Source: Lysinimonas soli
Lineage (GTDB): Bacteria; Actinomycetota; Actinomycetes; Actinomycetales; Microbacteriaceae
Assembly (NCBI RefSeq): GCF_042655435.1
Contig: NZ_JBHSMG010000002.1
Coordinates: forward strand, 558,001 to 622,000
Direction: 5' to 3'
Length of the DNA: 64,000 nt
Part shown: piece after piece, positions 57,801-64,000 of the stretch
Numbering within the stretch: position 1 is the stretch's first letter
Layout: every line of letters starts with the position of its first letter
Program-made: the position numbers and the translations under genes
Notes under the pieces: generated by a model
Seen by the model: the letters and a program-made list of their open reading frames with translations, nothing else
Told to the model about the DNA's origin: nothing
Databases searched by the model: none

Positions 57801-58875
57801 CCTGTTGCGGCTGCTCGGGGCACGGGTCGGTCGCGATGTCGAGGCGTCGACGGTGCTGCTGCTGCCGGCGATGACCACGATCCGAGACGGGGCGTTCCTC
57901 GCCGATGACACCATGATCGGCAGTTACGAGCTCGGCGGCGGCTGGCTGCGGATCGCCCGGGTCGAGGTCGGCAAGCGCGCGTTCATCGGCAACTCGGGGA
58001 TGGCGGCCGCCGGCCGGGTCGTGCCGCGCGACGGGCTCGTCGCCGTGCTGTCGGCCGCCCCGCGCAAGTCGAAGTCCGGCTCGTCGTGGCTGGGCTCCCC
58101 GCCCGTCCGCCTGCGCCGCACGGTCGCCGCGAGCGACGACAGCCGCACCTTCCATCCGCCGGTGCGGCTCCGCATCGCCCGTGCGCTGTGGGAGCTGTGC
58201 CGCATCGTGCCGGTCTTCGTCACCTGCGCGATCGGCCTCGGCGTCGTCTTCGCGCTCGCCTCCCTCGCGGTCGCCGGCGGGCTCGCCGTCGCCGCCCTGC
58301 TCAGCGGGGTCGTGCTGCTCGCGGCCGGCGCCGTCGCTGCGGCGATCAGCACCCTCGCCAAGTGGGCGTTCGTCGGCCGCATCCGCGTCGAGGAGCACCC
58401 GCTCTGGTCGGCGTTCGTGTGGCGCACCGAGGTGTCGGACACCTTCATCGAGATGGTCGCCGCGCCGTGGTTCGCCCAGTCGGCGGCCGGAACCCCGGCC
58501 CTCGTCTGGTGGTTGCGCAGCCTGGGCGCGAGGATCGGGCGCGGCGTCTGGTGCGAGAGCTACTGGCTTCCCGAGGCCGATCTCGCCGAACTGGGCGACG
58601 GTTCGACGGTGAATCGCGGCTGCGTGGTGCAGACGCACCTGTTTCATGATCGAATCATGAGCATCGACACCGTGACCCTCGAACCCGGCGCGACGCTCGG
58701 ACCGCACAGCGTCATCCTTCCCGCCGCGCGCATCGGCGAGCACGGAACCGTCGGACCGGCCTCGCTCGTGATGCGCGGCGAGCTCGTGCCCGTCGGAAGC
58801 CGCTGGAGCGGCAACCCGATCGGCCCCTGGCGCGACGTGACGGTCGGCGACTACCACGCGACCTCGGGTCGATGA
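54892..58875 (+). CDS. Pls/PosA-type single-module NRPS: poly-amino-acid (probably poly-lysine) synthetase
   Basis: A 1327-residue membrane enzyme; the known epsilon-poly-L-lysine synthetase Pls is about 1319. It has an adenylation domain (about 40-510; F182-TSGSTG, N319-TYGPTE, K510 in TSGKVDR), a carrier domain (phosphopantetheine serine S563 in FDLGGGSL), then three pairs of membrane segments (about 621-690, 855-925, 1105-1165) alternating with three soluble domains that have hexapeptide-repeat character, as in Pls. Aligned by hand to PheA, the ten specificity residues are D232, A233, E236, T276, I296, G298, T320, V328, V329, K510, DAETIGTVVK, close to the lysine code DAESIGSVCK. Start 54892 is probable; GTG 54898 is possible. 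It overlaps the peptidase gene (ATGA). Product: predicted isopeptide-linked poly-diamino acid, most likely of lysine. Confidence 0.88.
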   Translation: MGVTEQPRSSEQQPGILSAGERAPSPRTLLDVLRSSTLAWPDASALDDGEGAISYRELMARVIAAAARLRLAGVRRGDRVGVRLASGSRELYISILAVIAAGAAYVPVDADDPDERAELVFREARVCGVIEGAGHYAAVSTDEIERPAPPAGLFAGVPPHPSTSSTPLVEPPGVDDDAWIIFTSGSTGVPKGVAVSHRSAAAFVDAEAQLFLQTDPIGPGDRVLAGLSVAFDASCEEMWLAWRHGACLVPAPRALVRSGVDLGPWLIARGITIVSTVPTLASLWPSESLENVRLLIFGGEACPPELAARLAVDGREVWNTYGPTEATVVACAALLDGSDPVRIGLPLAGWDLAVVDPQGRPVGDGEIGELIIGGVGLARYLDPEKDAEKYASHDLLGWPRAYRSGDLVRFDREGLVFQGRADDQVKVGGRRLELGEIEAALHELSGVAGAAVAVRETTSGNHVLVGYLAVPDPGAFDRAAAMSRLREELPAALVPLLAPLPELPVRTSGKVDRAALPWPLEGVAPEEAVADPGLLRLAEQWQAVLGIPVSDVSSNFFDLGGGSLAAAQLVALIRESDPEFTVAEIYAHPRLGAMADALTARTGRPERDRTAFHHVVPTPLRMQLLQSILGIPLFALGGIRWLLYLLTAAAILRGFGGFEVLPTVPLGVLIPLLVLFVTPFGRMAIAVVCARLLLRGVKPGDYPRGGSVHLRLWIAEQAAHLVGAVSLAGAPWISYYARALGAKIDRDVDLHTVPPVTGMLTIGARASIEPEVDLSGYWIDGDILRLGAIRIGADSTVGARSTLLPGTRIGKRAQIAPGSSVFGRVPTGQVWAGSPAQREGSVEAWWPESRPPHGRRWLAAFGASSMLLSLLPLVSLAAGAVILALVMQGAPTLADAAGRAFVALVPAVLVAGFVFTTLLVAVVRLLSIGVREGTFPVRSRIGWQIWSTERLLDLSRTFLFPLYSSLATPALLRLLGARVGRDVEASTVLLLPAMTTIRDGAFLADDTMIGSYELGGGWLRIARVEVGKRAFIGNSGMAAAGRVVPRDGLVAVLSAAPRKSKSGSSWLGSPPVRLRRTVAASDDSRTFHPPVRLRIARALWELCRIVPVFVTCAIGLGVVFALASLAVAGGLAVAALLSGVVLLAAGAVAAAISTLAKWAFVGRIRVEEHPLWSAFVWRTEVSDTFIEMVAAPWFAQSAAGTPALVWWLRSLGARIGRGVWCESYWLPEADLAELGDGSTVNRGCVVQTHLFHDRIMSIDTVTLEPGATLGPHSVILPAARIGEHGTVGPASLVMRGELVPVGSRWSGNPIGPWRDVTVGDYHATSGR

Positions 58876-60191
58876 CGGCCAAGACGGTCGGTGCCATGAC
58901 CGCCGGCGACGCCTACCTGCCGGGTCACGGCAACGGCGGGTACCGCGTCCTGCGCTACGAGCTCGACCTCGACTACCGGATCTCGACGAACCGCCTCCAC
59001 GGCACGGCGACGATCCACGCCCACAGCACACAGGCGCTCGAACGCTTCACCCTCGACCTGGCCAAGCTCCGCGTGAGCCGGGTGCGCATCGAGGGTCGCC
59101 GGGGAACACGCTTCGCCCAGGCCGCGCGCAAGGTCGTCATCACGCCCGCCGTCGCTCTTCCCGCCGACGAGGACTTCACCCTCGTGATCGAGTACGCGGG
59201 CGCGCCCGGCCCGATCCGCAGTCGCTGGGGTCCCGTCGGCTGGGAGGAGCTGGCCGACGGCGTCCTCGTCGCGGCGCAGCCGTCGGGGGCCCCGAGCTGG
59301 TTCCCGACGAACGATCGGGTGGATGACAAGGCGGCATACGACATCCGGTTCCGCACCGATCAGGCATACACCGTCGTCTGCAACGGGACCCTCGTCGATC
59401 ACCACGTCGCCTCGGGGCAGGGGCACTGGCACTACGAGCAGACCCAGCCGACCGCGAGCTATCTGGCGACCGTGCAGATCGGGCGCTACGAGCGCGCCAC
59501 GCCGGACTGGTCCGGTGTTCCGGGCGTGCTGGCGTACCCGCGCACGATCGCCGCACGCGTGGCGAGCGACTTCGCCGCCGTGGACCGGATGATGGCGCTG
59601 TTCCAGGAGCGCTTCGGCCCCTATCCCTTCGACGGCTACACGGTCGTGGTCACGGCCGACGAGCTCGAGATCCCGCTCGAGGCACAGGGCCTGGCCATCT
59701 TCGGCGCGAACCATGCCGATGGTCACGGCGGGTCGGAACGTCTCGTCGCCCACGAGCTCGCGCACCAGTGGTTCGGCAACAGCGTCGGGCTCTCGAGCTG
59801 GAAGGACATCTGGCTCAACGAGGGCTTCGCCTGCTACTCCGAGTGGATCTGGTCGGAGCACTCCGGCGGGATGTCGGCCGAGGGCTGGGCGCAGCACTAT
59901 CGGCGCCAGCTGAGTGCGTTGCCGCGGGACATCGTCGTCGGCGATCCCGGGGCGACCCTGATGTTCGACGACCGGGTCTACAAGCGCGGCGCCCTGACCC
60001 TGCACGCGGTCAGGTCGACGCTCGGTGATCCGGCCTTCTTCGAGCTGCTGCGCAGCTGGACCGGATCGCACCGGCATGGCACCGCGACGACCGCCGACTT
60101 CCAGGCGCTCGCCGGCCAGGCGGCCGGTCGTTCCCTCGACCGCCTCTTCACGGCCTGGCTGTTCGAGACCCCGCTGCCGCGCCTGCCCTAG
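58872..60191 (+). CDS. M1-family zinc metallopeptidase
   Basis: A 439-residue peptidase, shorter than classical M1 enzymes (no C-terminal HEAT domain). The zinc site is complete: H294, E295, H298 (VAHELAHQWFGN) and E317 (WLNEGFA). In place of the GAMEN motif that binds the peptide amine, the sequence reads LEIPLEAQGLAIFG, as in other actinobacterial short M1 proteins. Near the C terminus, YKRGALTLHAVR gives the transition-state tyrosine. ATGA overlap with the synthetase means they are co-translated. Metallopeptidases are frequent next to Pls genes and are thought to trim or clear the polymer; the role here is inferred. Confidence 0.9.
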   Translation: MTAKTVGAMTAGDAYLPGHGNGGYRVLRYELDLDYRISTNRLHGTATIHAHSTQALERFTLDLAKLRVSRVRIEGRRGTRFAQAARKVVITPAVALPADEDFTLVIEYAGAPGPIRSRWGPVGWEELADGVLVAAQPSGAPSWFPTNDRVDDKAAYDIRFRTDQAYTVVCNGTLVDHHVASGQGHWHYEQTQPTASYLATVQIGRYERATPDWSGVPGVLAYPRTIAARVASDFAAVDRMMALFQERFGPYPFDGYTVVVTADELEIPLEAQGLAIFGANHADGHGGSERLVAHELAHQWFGNSVGLSSWKDIWLNEGFACYSEWIWSEHSGGMSAEGWAQHYRRQLSALPRDIVVGDPGATLMFDDRVYKRGALTLHAVRSTLGDPAFFELLRSWTGSHRHGTATTADFQALAGQAAGRSLDRLFTAWLFETPLPRLP

Positions 60192-60793
60192 CTCGCGACC
60201 GCGATGCTGAGCTGGACGTCGGCGCCGCCGCCGGTCTCGATGCCGGGCTCGATGATGCGGTAACGGCTCGGGCTCCCCGACACGACCGCGTATCGCTCGC
60301 TCCCCGACTCCGAGATCGTCACCTCGCGCGGATCGACGCGCAGGCCGCGCCCGTCGGCCTTGAGCACGGCTTCGACCCTCGTCCAATGCTCGAGCCCGTC
60401 GGCCCCGGTGATGGTCCGGATCGCCGACAGCCGGCCCGGTCTGCCCCGCACCGGCTCGAGGTCGACGCCGATCTCGCGACCCCAGGCCGTCACGGCGACC
60501 ACGCCGACCGAGCACCGCGAGAGGCTGACCCGCAGCTCCGTGCCGAGGATCACCGGCTTGCCGTGCGGGCCTCCGCAATCGAGGCAGACGGCCGTGAGCG
60601 GCACCTCCCGCGGGGTGACGCCGAGCTGCTCGCCCGCGAGGGTGCGCAGCAGCAGGCGACCCGCGAGGAAGGAGCCCCCGCTCGCCGCCGGCAACGACTC
60701 GTAGCGGACGAGCTCGTCGTCGGAGAGCGCCGCGCGCGCGGCGCCGGGGTCGAACGGAGTGCGCCGGTCGAAACGAATCGCGATGCCGTCCAC
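60188..60793 (-). CDS. 4'-phosphopantetheinyl transferase (Sfp superfamily)
   Basis: A 201-residue enzyme that would attach the phosphopantetheine arm to the carrier serine S563 of the Pls-like synthetase. Recognised motifs are HGKP (residues about 83-86), the magnesium-binding GVDLEPV (about 113-119) and WTRVEAVLKADGRGL, which corresponds to W(x)3EAxxK; the family's first Lys in this block is Val. It converges on the peptidase gene with overlapping stops. Two clusters of acidic and basic residues fit CoA binding. A dedicated enzyme beside a lone carrier-domain protein strongly supports one biosynthetic cluster. Confidence 0.88.
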   Translation of the reverse strand: MDGIAIRFDRRTPFDPGAARAALSDDELVRYESLPAASGGSFLAGRLLLRTLAGEQLGVTPREVPLTAVCLDCGGPHGKPVILGTELRVSLSRCSVGVVAVTAWGREIGVDLEPVRGRPGRLSAIRTITGADGLEHWTRVEAVLKADGRGLRVDPREVTISESGSERYAVVSGSPSRYRIIEPGIETGGGADVQLSIAVAS

Positions 60794-60830
60794 ACCCTCA
60801 TTCTGCGCTGCGACCGCCTCCGACGGCGCC

Positions 60831-61727
60831 TCAGATGGCGTCGACCGGGGCGAGCACGATGTCGAACCGGGTGCTCGCCCAGGTCCGACCGTCGAGGTCG
60901 CGTCCGTCCGGTGTCGCGTCGCCCGCGGCGTGGTGCTCCCAGTCGTGGATGAGCGACTCCTTGACGCCGAACACCGAATCGTGGTCGAGCAGTTCGTCGC
61001 CGCGGACGAAGATGTGCGTCACGAGCGTGCGGTAGCCGGGCGCGGTGACCATGAAGTGCAGGTGGGATGCCCGATACGGACTCCGGCCGGCCGCTCGCAG
61101 CAGATCCCCGACCGGGCCGTCGTCCGGGATCGGATACGGGGTCGGGAACAGGCCCCAGAACCGGTAGCGGCCCTCGGCATCCGCGAAGAGGTGAGCGCGG
61201 CCGTAGACCCGGCCGTCGTCGTGCTGGACGTCGTAGAGCCCCTCCTCGTCGGCCTCCCACACCTCGAGGCGCGCGCCCGGAACGACCCGGCCGTCGATGT
61301 CGGTGACGGTGCCCTCGACCCAGGCCGGCTCGCCCGGGGCCTCGCCGGCGAGGTCGCCGCCGTTGGGGATCTCGGGTGCATCCGCGACGAAGAACGGCCC
61401 GAAGACCGTGGCCTCCGTGGCGTCGCCCACCGCCTCGTTGTTCACGGCGATCGTCTGCATCGAGACGCCGAGGACGTCGGAGAGCAGGATGAACTCCTGA
61501 CGGCGATCGTTCGTCATGTGCCCCACCCGGGTGAGGAAGGCGATCGCCGCGTTCCATTCGGCCTCGGTCAGCCGTACCCGGCGCACGTAGTCGTGCAGCG
61601 AGGTGACGAGCTCGGTCATCAGGTACTTCAAACGCGGATCGTGGGTGCCGTCGAACGAGCGCAGCACGCGGTTCGTGAGATCTAGTTCGCGCGCGCTCTG
61701 CTCGGCGGAGATGGGGGAGTCGGACAT
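60831..61727 (-). CDS. Intradiol ring-cleavage dioxygenase (hydroxyquinol 1,2-dioxygenase-like)
   Basis: A 298-residue non-haem Fe(III) dioxygenase that cleaves the ring of a catechol or hydroxyquinol between the two hydroxyls. An N-terminal helical dimer domain (about 1-100, ending in EFILLSDVLGVSMQ) precedes the catalytic domain: EATVFGPFFV, the first Tyr ligand in EGLYDVQ, the second in TPYPIPDDGPVG and the two His in ASHLHFMVTA. These make the Tyr2-His2 site. GTVTDIDGRVVPGARLEVWEAD is typical of the hydroxyquinol subgroup. Next to maleylacetate reductase, so the product would be maleylacetate. Confidence 0.9.
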   Translation of the reverse strand: MSDSPISAEQSARELDLTNRVLRSFDGTHDPRLKYLMTELVTSLHDYVRRVRLTEAEWNAAIAFLTRVGHMTNDRRQEFILLSDVLGVSMQTIAVNNEAVGDATEATVFGPFFVADAPEIPNGGDLAGEAPGEPAWVEGTVTDIDGRVVPGARLEVWEADEEGLYDVQHDDGRVYGRAHLFADAEGRYRFWGLFPTPYPIPDDGPVGDLLRAAGRSPYRASHLHFMVTAPGYRTLVTHIFVRGDELLDHDSVFGVKESLIHDWEHHAAGDATPDGRDLDGRTWASTRFDIVLAPVDAI

Positions 61728-61739
61728 GGCGGATTCCTC

Positions 61740-62798
61740 TCAGACGACGGGGTCGCCGCGCCACGCCGCGCGGATGATCGCGACGAGATCGGACAGCGCC
61801 ACGGAACGCGGGTTGCTCGGCGGAACGGCGGGGAGCACGAGCGCCGCGGCCTCGGCGACGTCCTGTTCGCGCAAGCCGATCGCGGCCAGGGAGGCGGGCG
61901 CGCCCAGCTCGGCACGCAGTGCGGCCAGCCCGGCCGCGGCATCGTCGACGCCGAGGACCGATCGCACGCGGTCGGCGGCATCGGGTGCCGCCGACTGGTT
62001 GAAGGCGGTGACGTAGGGCAGCACGATCGCGTGCGTCTCGGCGTGCGGCAGCCCGTAGGCGCCCCCGAGCGTGTGACAGATCTTGTGGTGCAGGCCCGAT
62101 CCCGCCGACGAGAACGCGACGGCCGCGAGGTAGGCGCCGTAGAGGGTGCGCTCGCGCAGCTCGAGGTCGGCGGGATCGGACGCCAGGCCCCGAAGTCCGG
62201 GCACGAGCGCGCGCAGTCCCTCGGTGCCGAGTGCGCGGTTGATCGGATCGACGCGCGGAGCCCAGAACGCGTCGACCGCGTGGGCGACGGCGTTGAGCCC
62301 CGACGCGATCGCGAACGACCCGTCCAGGCCGGCGCTGAGGGCCGCGTCGTACACGACCACCCGCGGCAGGGCCCGGATGTCGGAGCCGGTCGTCTTGCGT
62401 CCGGCCTCCGTGAGCCCCCACACGTCGGTGGCCTCCGACCCCGCGAAGGTGGTCGGCACGGCGACGATGGGCGCGCCGGTCTGCAACGCGACCGCCTTGC
62501 CGAGGCCGGTCGCCGATCCGCCCCCGATGGTGACGATCAGGTCGGCATCGGCGGCACGGGCGGAGGCGACCGCCGCATCCGCCCGCTCCACGGGAACGTG
62601 CTGCACGACGTCGTCGATGCGCGCGACCACGGTGACCCGGGCAGCGAGCCGGTCGGCGAGCTCGCGGCTCGACCGCCCGTGGATGAGCAGAATCCGCTCC
62701 GCCCCGAGATCGGCGACCGCGCGCACGGCGTTGTCGACAGCGCTGCCGGTGCCGAACAGCACGCGCTGCGCGAGGGTGACGTGGTCGAAGGAGAGCAT
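61740..62798 (-). CDS. Maleylacetate reductase (iron-containing ADH superfamily)
   Basis: A 352-residue reductase that turns maleylacetate into 3-oxoadipate with NAD(P)H. The start is FDHVTLAQRVLFGTGS, the cofactor site is GGGSATGLGKAVAL, and the active site reads VPTTFAGSEATDVWGLTEAGRKTTG, the maleylacetate reductase signature. Later, GLHHKICHTLGGAYGLPHAETHAIVLPYV has the metal or substrate His residues. It lies between the monooxygenase and the dioxygenase with gaps of four and 12 bases, one operon. 3-Oxoadipate then enters the beta-ketoadipate pathway, whose later genes are not in this window. Confidence 0.93.
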   Translation of the reverse strand: MLSFDHVTLAQRVLFGTGSAVDNAVRAVADLGAERILLIHGRSSRELADRLAARVTVVARIDDVVQHVPVERADAAVASARAADADLIVTIGGGSATGLGKAVALQTGAPIVAVPTTFAGSEATDVWGLTEAGRKTTGSDIRALPRVVVYDAALSAGLDGSFAIASGLNAVAHAVDAFWAPRVDPINRALGTEGLRALVPGLRGLASDPADLELRERTLYGAYLAAVAFSSAGSGLHHKICHTLGGAYGLPHAETHAIVLPYVTAFNQSAAPDAADRVRSVLGVDDAAAGLAALRAELGAPASLAAIGLREQDVAEAAALVLPAVPPSNPRSVALSDLVAIIRAAWRGDPVV

Positions 62799-62802
62799 GG
62801 TG

Positions 62803-63999
62803 TCAGTCTCTGCCCAGCACCTGCATGAGCGCCGAGGTCAGCACCTGTGCGGGGTCGGCGACCGCCGTCCTGCTGCGGAAGGCGATGATCTTGTCGGGTC
62901 GCACGAGCAGCGCCCCCGACTCCTCGATCTCGCGCAGGCGCGCCCAGTCGTAGTAGAGGTCGGCCACGTCGGCGCCGGGGCCGATCACGACGGCTCCCAG
63001 CGGGAGGCCGAGCGCCTCGGCGACCCCGGGCACGGCGTCGGCCCACGCCTGGCCGGCGATCCCGGTGAACAGGGTGAACTGCGTGCTCGGGGCGAGGTCG
63101 AGGGTCGAGACCTTGCGCTCGCTCGAGCCGACCCAGGCGTGCGGAAGGGGCGAGCCCGGCACCGTCGACGGCGTGAAGTGCAGTTCGGGGTCGCGCTGCG
63201 GGGCGGGGCGACTCGAGCCGTCCGAGAGCACGGCGGTCGAGGTGTAGAACTGGCCGAGTTCGACGCCGTGGGCGTTGAACTCGTAGTGCTTCGTCTCCAT
63301 CGCCTTGTAGAGGGCCTCGCGCTTCGCGAGCCCTGCCGGGGTATTCGCCTTGCGCTCCTCGATGGCTGCCAGCATCTCGTCCATCGTCTCGGCGCGGGTC
63401 ACGCCGAGGGCGTCGAAGAAGTCGCCGAACTCCCGGCTCGACTTGTTGGCCCGGGTGACGATCTGCTTCGCGATCGGCGCGCGCTCCGCGGTGTAGGTGT
63501 CGAGCAGGGATTCTCCCGCCTGCCCGCGCAGCACCGCCGCGAGCTTCCAGGCCAGATTGTACGAGTCCTGGATCGAGGTGTTCGAGCCGAGCCCGTTCGA
63601 CGGCGGATGACGGTGCACCGCGTCGCCCGCGCAGAACACGCGTCCGCGCTGCAACTGCGTCGCGTACCACTCGTTGTTGCCCCAGAGGGAGGTCCCCGTG
63701 ATCTGCACGGGCAGATCGGGCGTGCCGAGCAGATTCCGCACGATCTCGATGGCGGCGGCCTCGTCGACGACGGGCGCCGGCTGGGAGATGTCGTAGCCCC
63801 AGACGATCAGCCATTCGTTCCAGGGCCGCACCATGCGCACGAGCCCCGCGCCGATGCCCCCGACGTTCGCGCCCGGCTGGATCACCCAGTACAGCACCGA
63901 GGGCCGGTGGCCCACGAGGGCCTCGAGATCGGCACGGAAGGTGATGTTCATCGATCCGGCGATGTCCATCTTCCCCTCGCTCGGCAGCTCGAGGTCGGC
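62803..63999 (-). CDS. FAD-dependent aromatic monooxygenase (TfdB/PheA-like), C-terminal part, cut by window end
   Basis: About 398 codons of a phenol-type hydroxylase. The frame is open to the edge of the window, so the N-terminal FAD-binding GxGxxG lies outside. Inside, the FAD-ribityl motif is GDAVHRHPPSNGLGSNTSIQDSYNLAWKLA (residues 160-190 or so of the visible part), as in TfdB and similar single-component hydroxylases, preceded by VIQPGANVGGIGAGLVRMVRPWNEW. The C-terminal thioredoxin-like domain follows. It is the first gene of the operon as read leftward and probably makes hydroxyquinol from resorcinol or a related phenol for the two genes after it. Confidence 0.85.
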   Translation of the reverse strand, partial: ADLELPSEGKMDIAGSMNITFRADLEALVGHRPSVLYWVIQPGANVGGIGAGLVRMVRPWNEWLIVWGYDISQPAPVVDEAAAIEIVRNLLGTPDLPVQITGTSLWGNNEWYATQLQRGRVFCAGDAVHRHPPSNGLGSNTSIQDSYNLAWKLAAVLRGQAGESLLDTYTAERAPIAKQIVTRANKSSREFGDFFDALGVTRAETMDEMLAAIEERKANTPAGLAKREALYKAMETKHYEFNAHGVELGQFYTSTAVLSDGSSRPAPQRDPELHFTPSTVPGSPLPHAWVGSSERKVSTLDLAPSTQFTLFTGIAGQAWADAVPGVAEALGLPLGAVVIGPGADVADLYYDWARLREIEESGALLVRPDKIIAFRSRTAVADPAQVLTSALMQVLGRD

Positions 64000-64000
64000 C

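Noticed and set aside
55441..59031. Long minus-strand frame opposite the Pls-like synthetase
   Set aside because: It is a compositional mirror of the synthetase gene, rich in Arg and Asp, with no recognisable domain or ribosome site.
1..64000. CRISPR arrays, tRNA or rRNA genes, transposases, integrases or phage genes
   Set aside because: I saw none: no regularly spaced repeats, no cloverleaf-like sequences in gaps, and no recombinase-type motifs in any plausible gene.

Overview
The window is 64 kb of dense, GC-rich DNA with very short intergenic gaps (none above 300 bases), many GTG starts, ATGA/GTGA gene overlaps and purine-rich Shine-Dalgarno sites. Together with Lrp, IclR, LacI, ROK and AraC regulators, carbohydrate permease pairs without a dedicated ATPase, lipoboxes of the LAGC type and a Pls/PosA-type synthetase, this suggests an actinomycete, most likely in or near the Microbacteriaceae (inference; no rRNA or tRNA gene is present). 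I saw no tRNA, rRNA, CRISPR array, integrase, transposase or phage gene.

Layout. (1) 0-12.5 kb: the end of an Lrp/AsnC gene, then a rightward catabolic locus: M20 amidohydrolase, SDR, class III aminotransferase, second SDR, IclR regulator, RbsABC-type importer, RidA, class V PLP enzyme, HxGTHxD cyclase/amidase and aldo/keto reductase. The two promoter regions of this locus share a 32-bp motif, a likely IclR operator. The genes fit uptake and breakdown of a nitrogen-containing small molecule. (2) 12.6-21.9 kb: a small lipoprotein, a complete Liv-type importer, an AraC regulator, and XylC/XylB-like aldehyde and alcohol dehydrogenases, which suggest uptake and oxidation of an aromatic alcohol. 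(3) 22-25.5 kb: a small membrane protein with an ABC-2 exporter, an AraC-like protein and a RibD/DHFR-fold protein. (4) 25.5-34.3 kb: a LacI repressor with two candidate operators, an SsuABC/NMT1-type importer whose permease is a tandem fusion, purine nucleoside phosphorylase, a TrzA/MtaD-type deaminase, a creatininase-family protein and a second amidohydrolase, pointing to salvage or catabolism of a purine-like compound. (5) 34.4-38.8 kb: a secreted beta-helix protein, an alpha/beta-hydrolase fused to a LuxR helix-turn-helix, a methyltransferase and a hotdog thioesterase. (6) 38.8-54.3 kb: a divergent carbohydrate locus. The leftward operon encodes two sugar permeases, GH95, a sugar-binding lipoprotein and a ROK regulator; the rightward genes encode GH36, secreted GH27, a CE7-like esterase and a second GH95. 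(7) 54.3-60.8 kb: a lysine-rich SAP-like protein, a 1327-residue Pls-like single-module NRPS, an M1 metallopeptidase and a phosphopantetheinyl transferase. (8) 60.8-64 kb: intradiol dioxygenase, maleylacetate reductase and a TfdB-like FAD monooxygenase cut by the window end, i.e. a hydroxyquinol/resorcinol-type ring-cleavage operon.

The two most notable points follow. First, the Pls-like cluster: a hand-derived adenylation code, DAETIGTVVK, is close to known lysine codes, so a poly-lysine-like product is predicted. Second, the whole carbohydrate locus lies between two same-orientation 70-bp repeats that differ at one base. The right copy is inside the intact SAP-like gene and the left copy is inside a broken remnant of such a gene.
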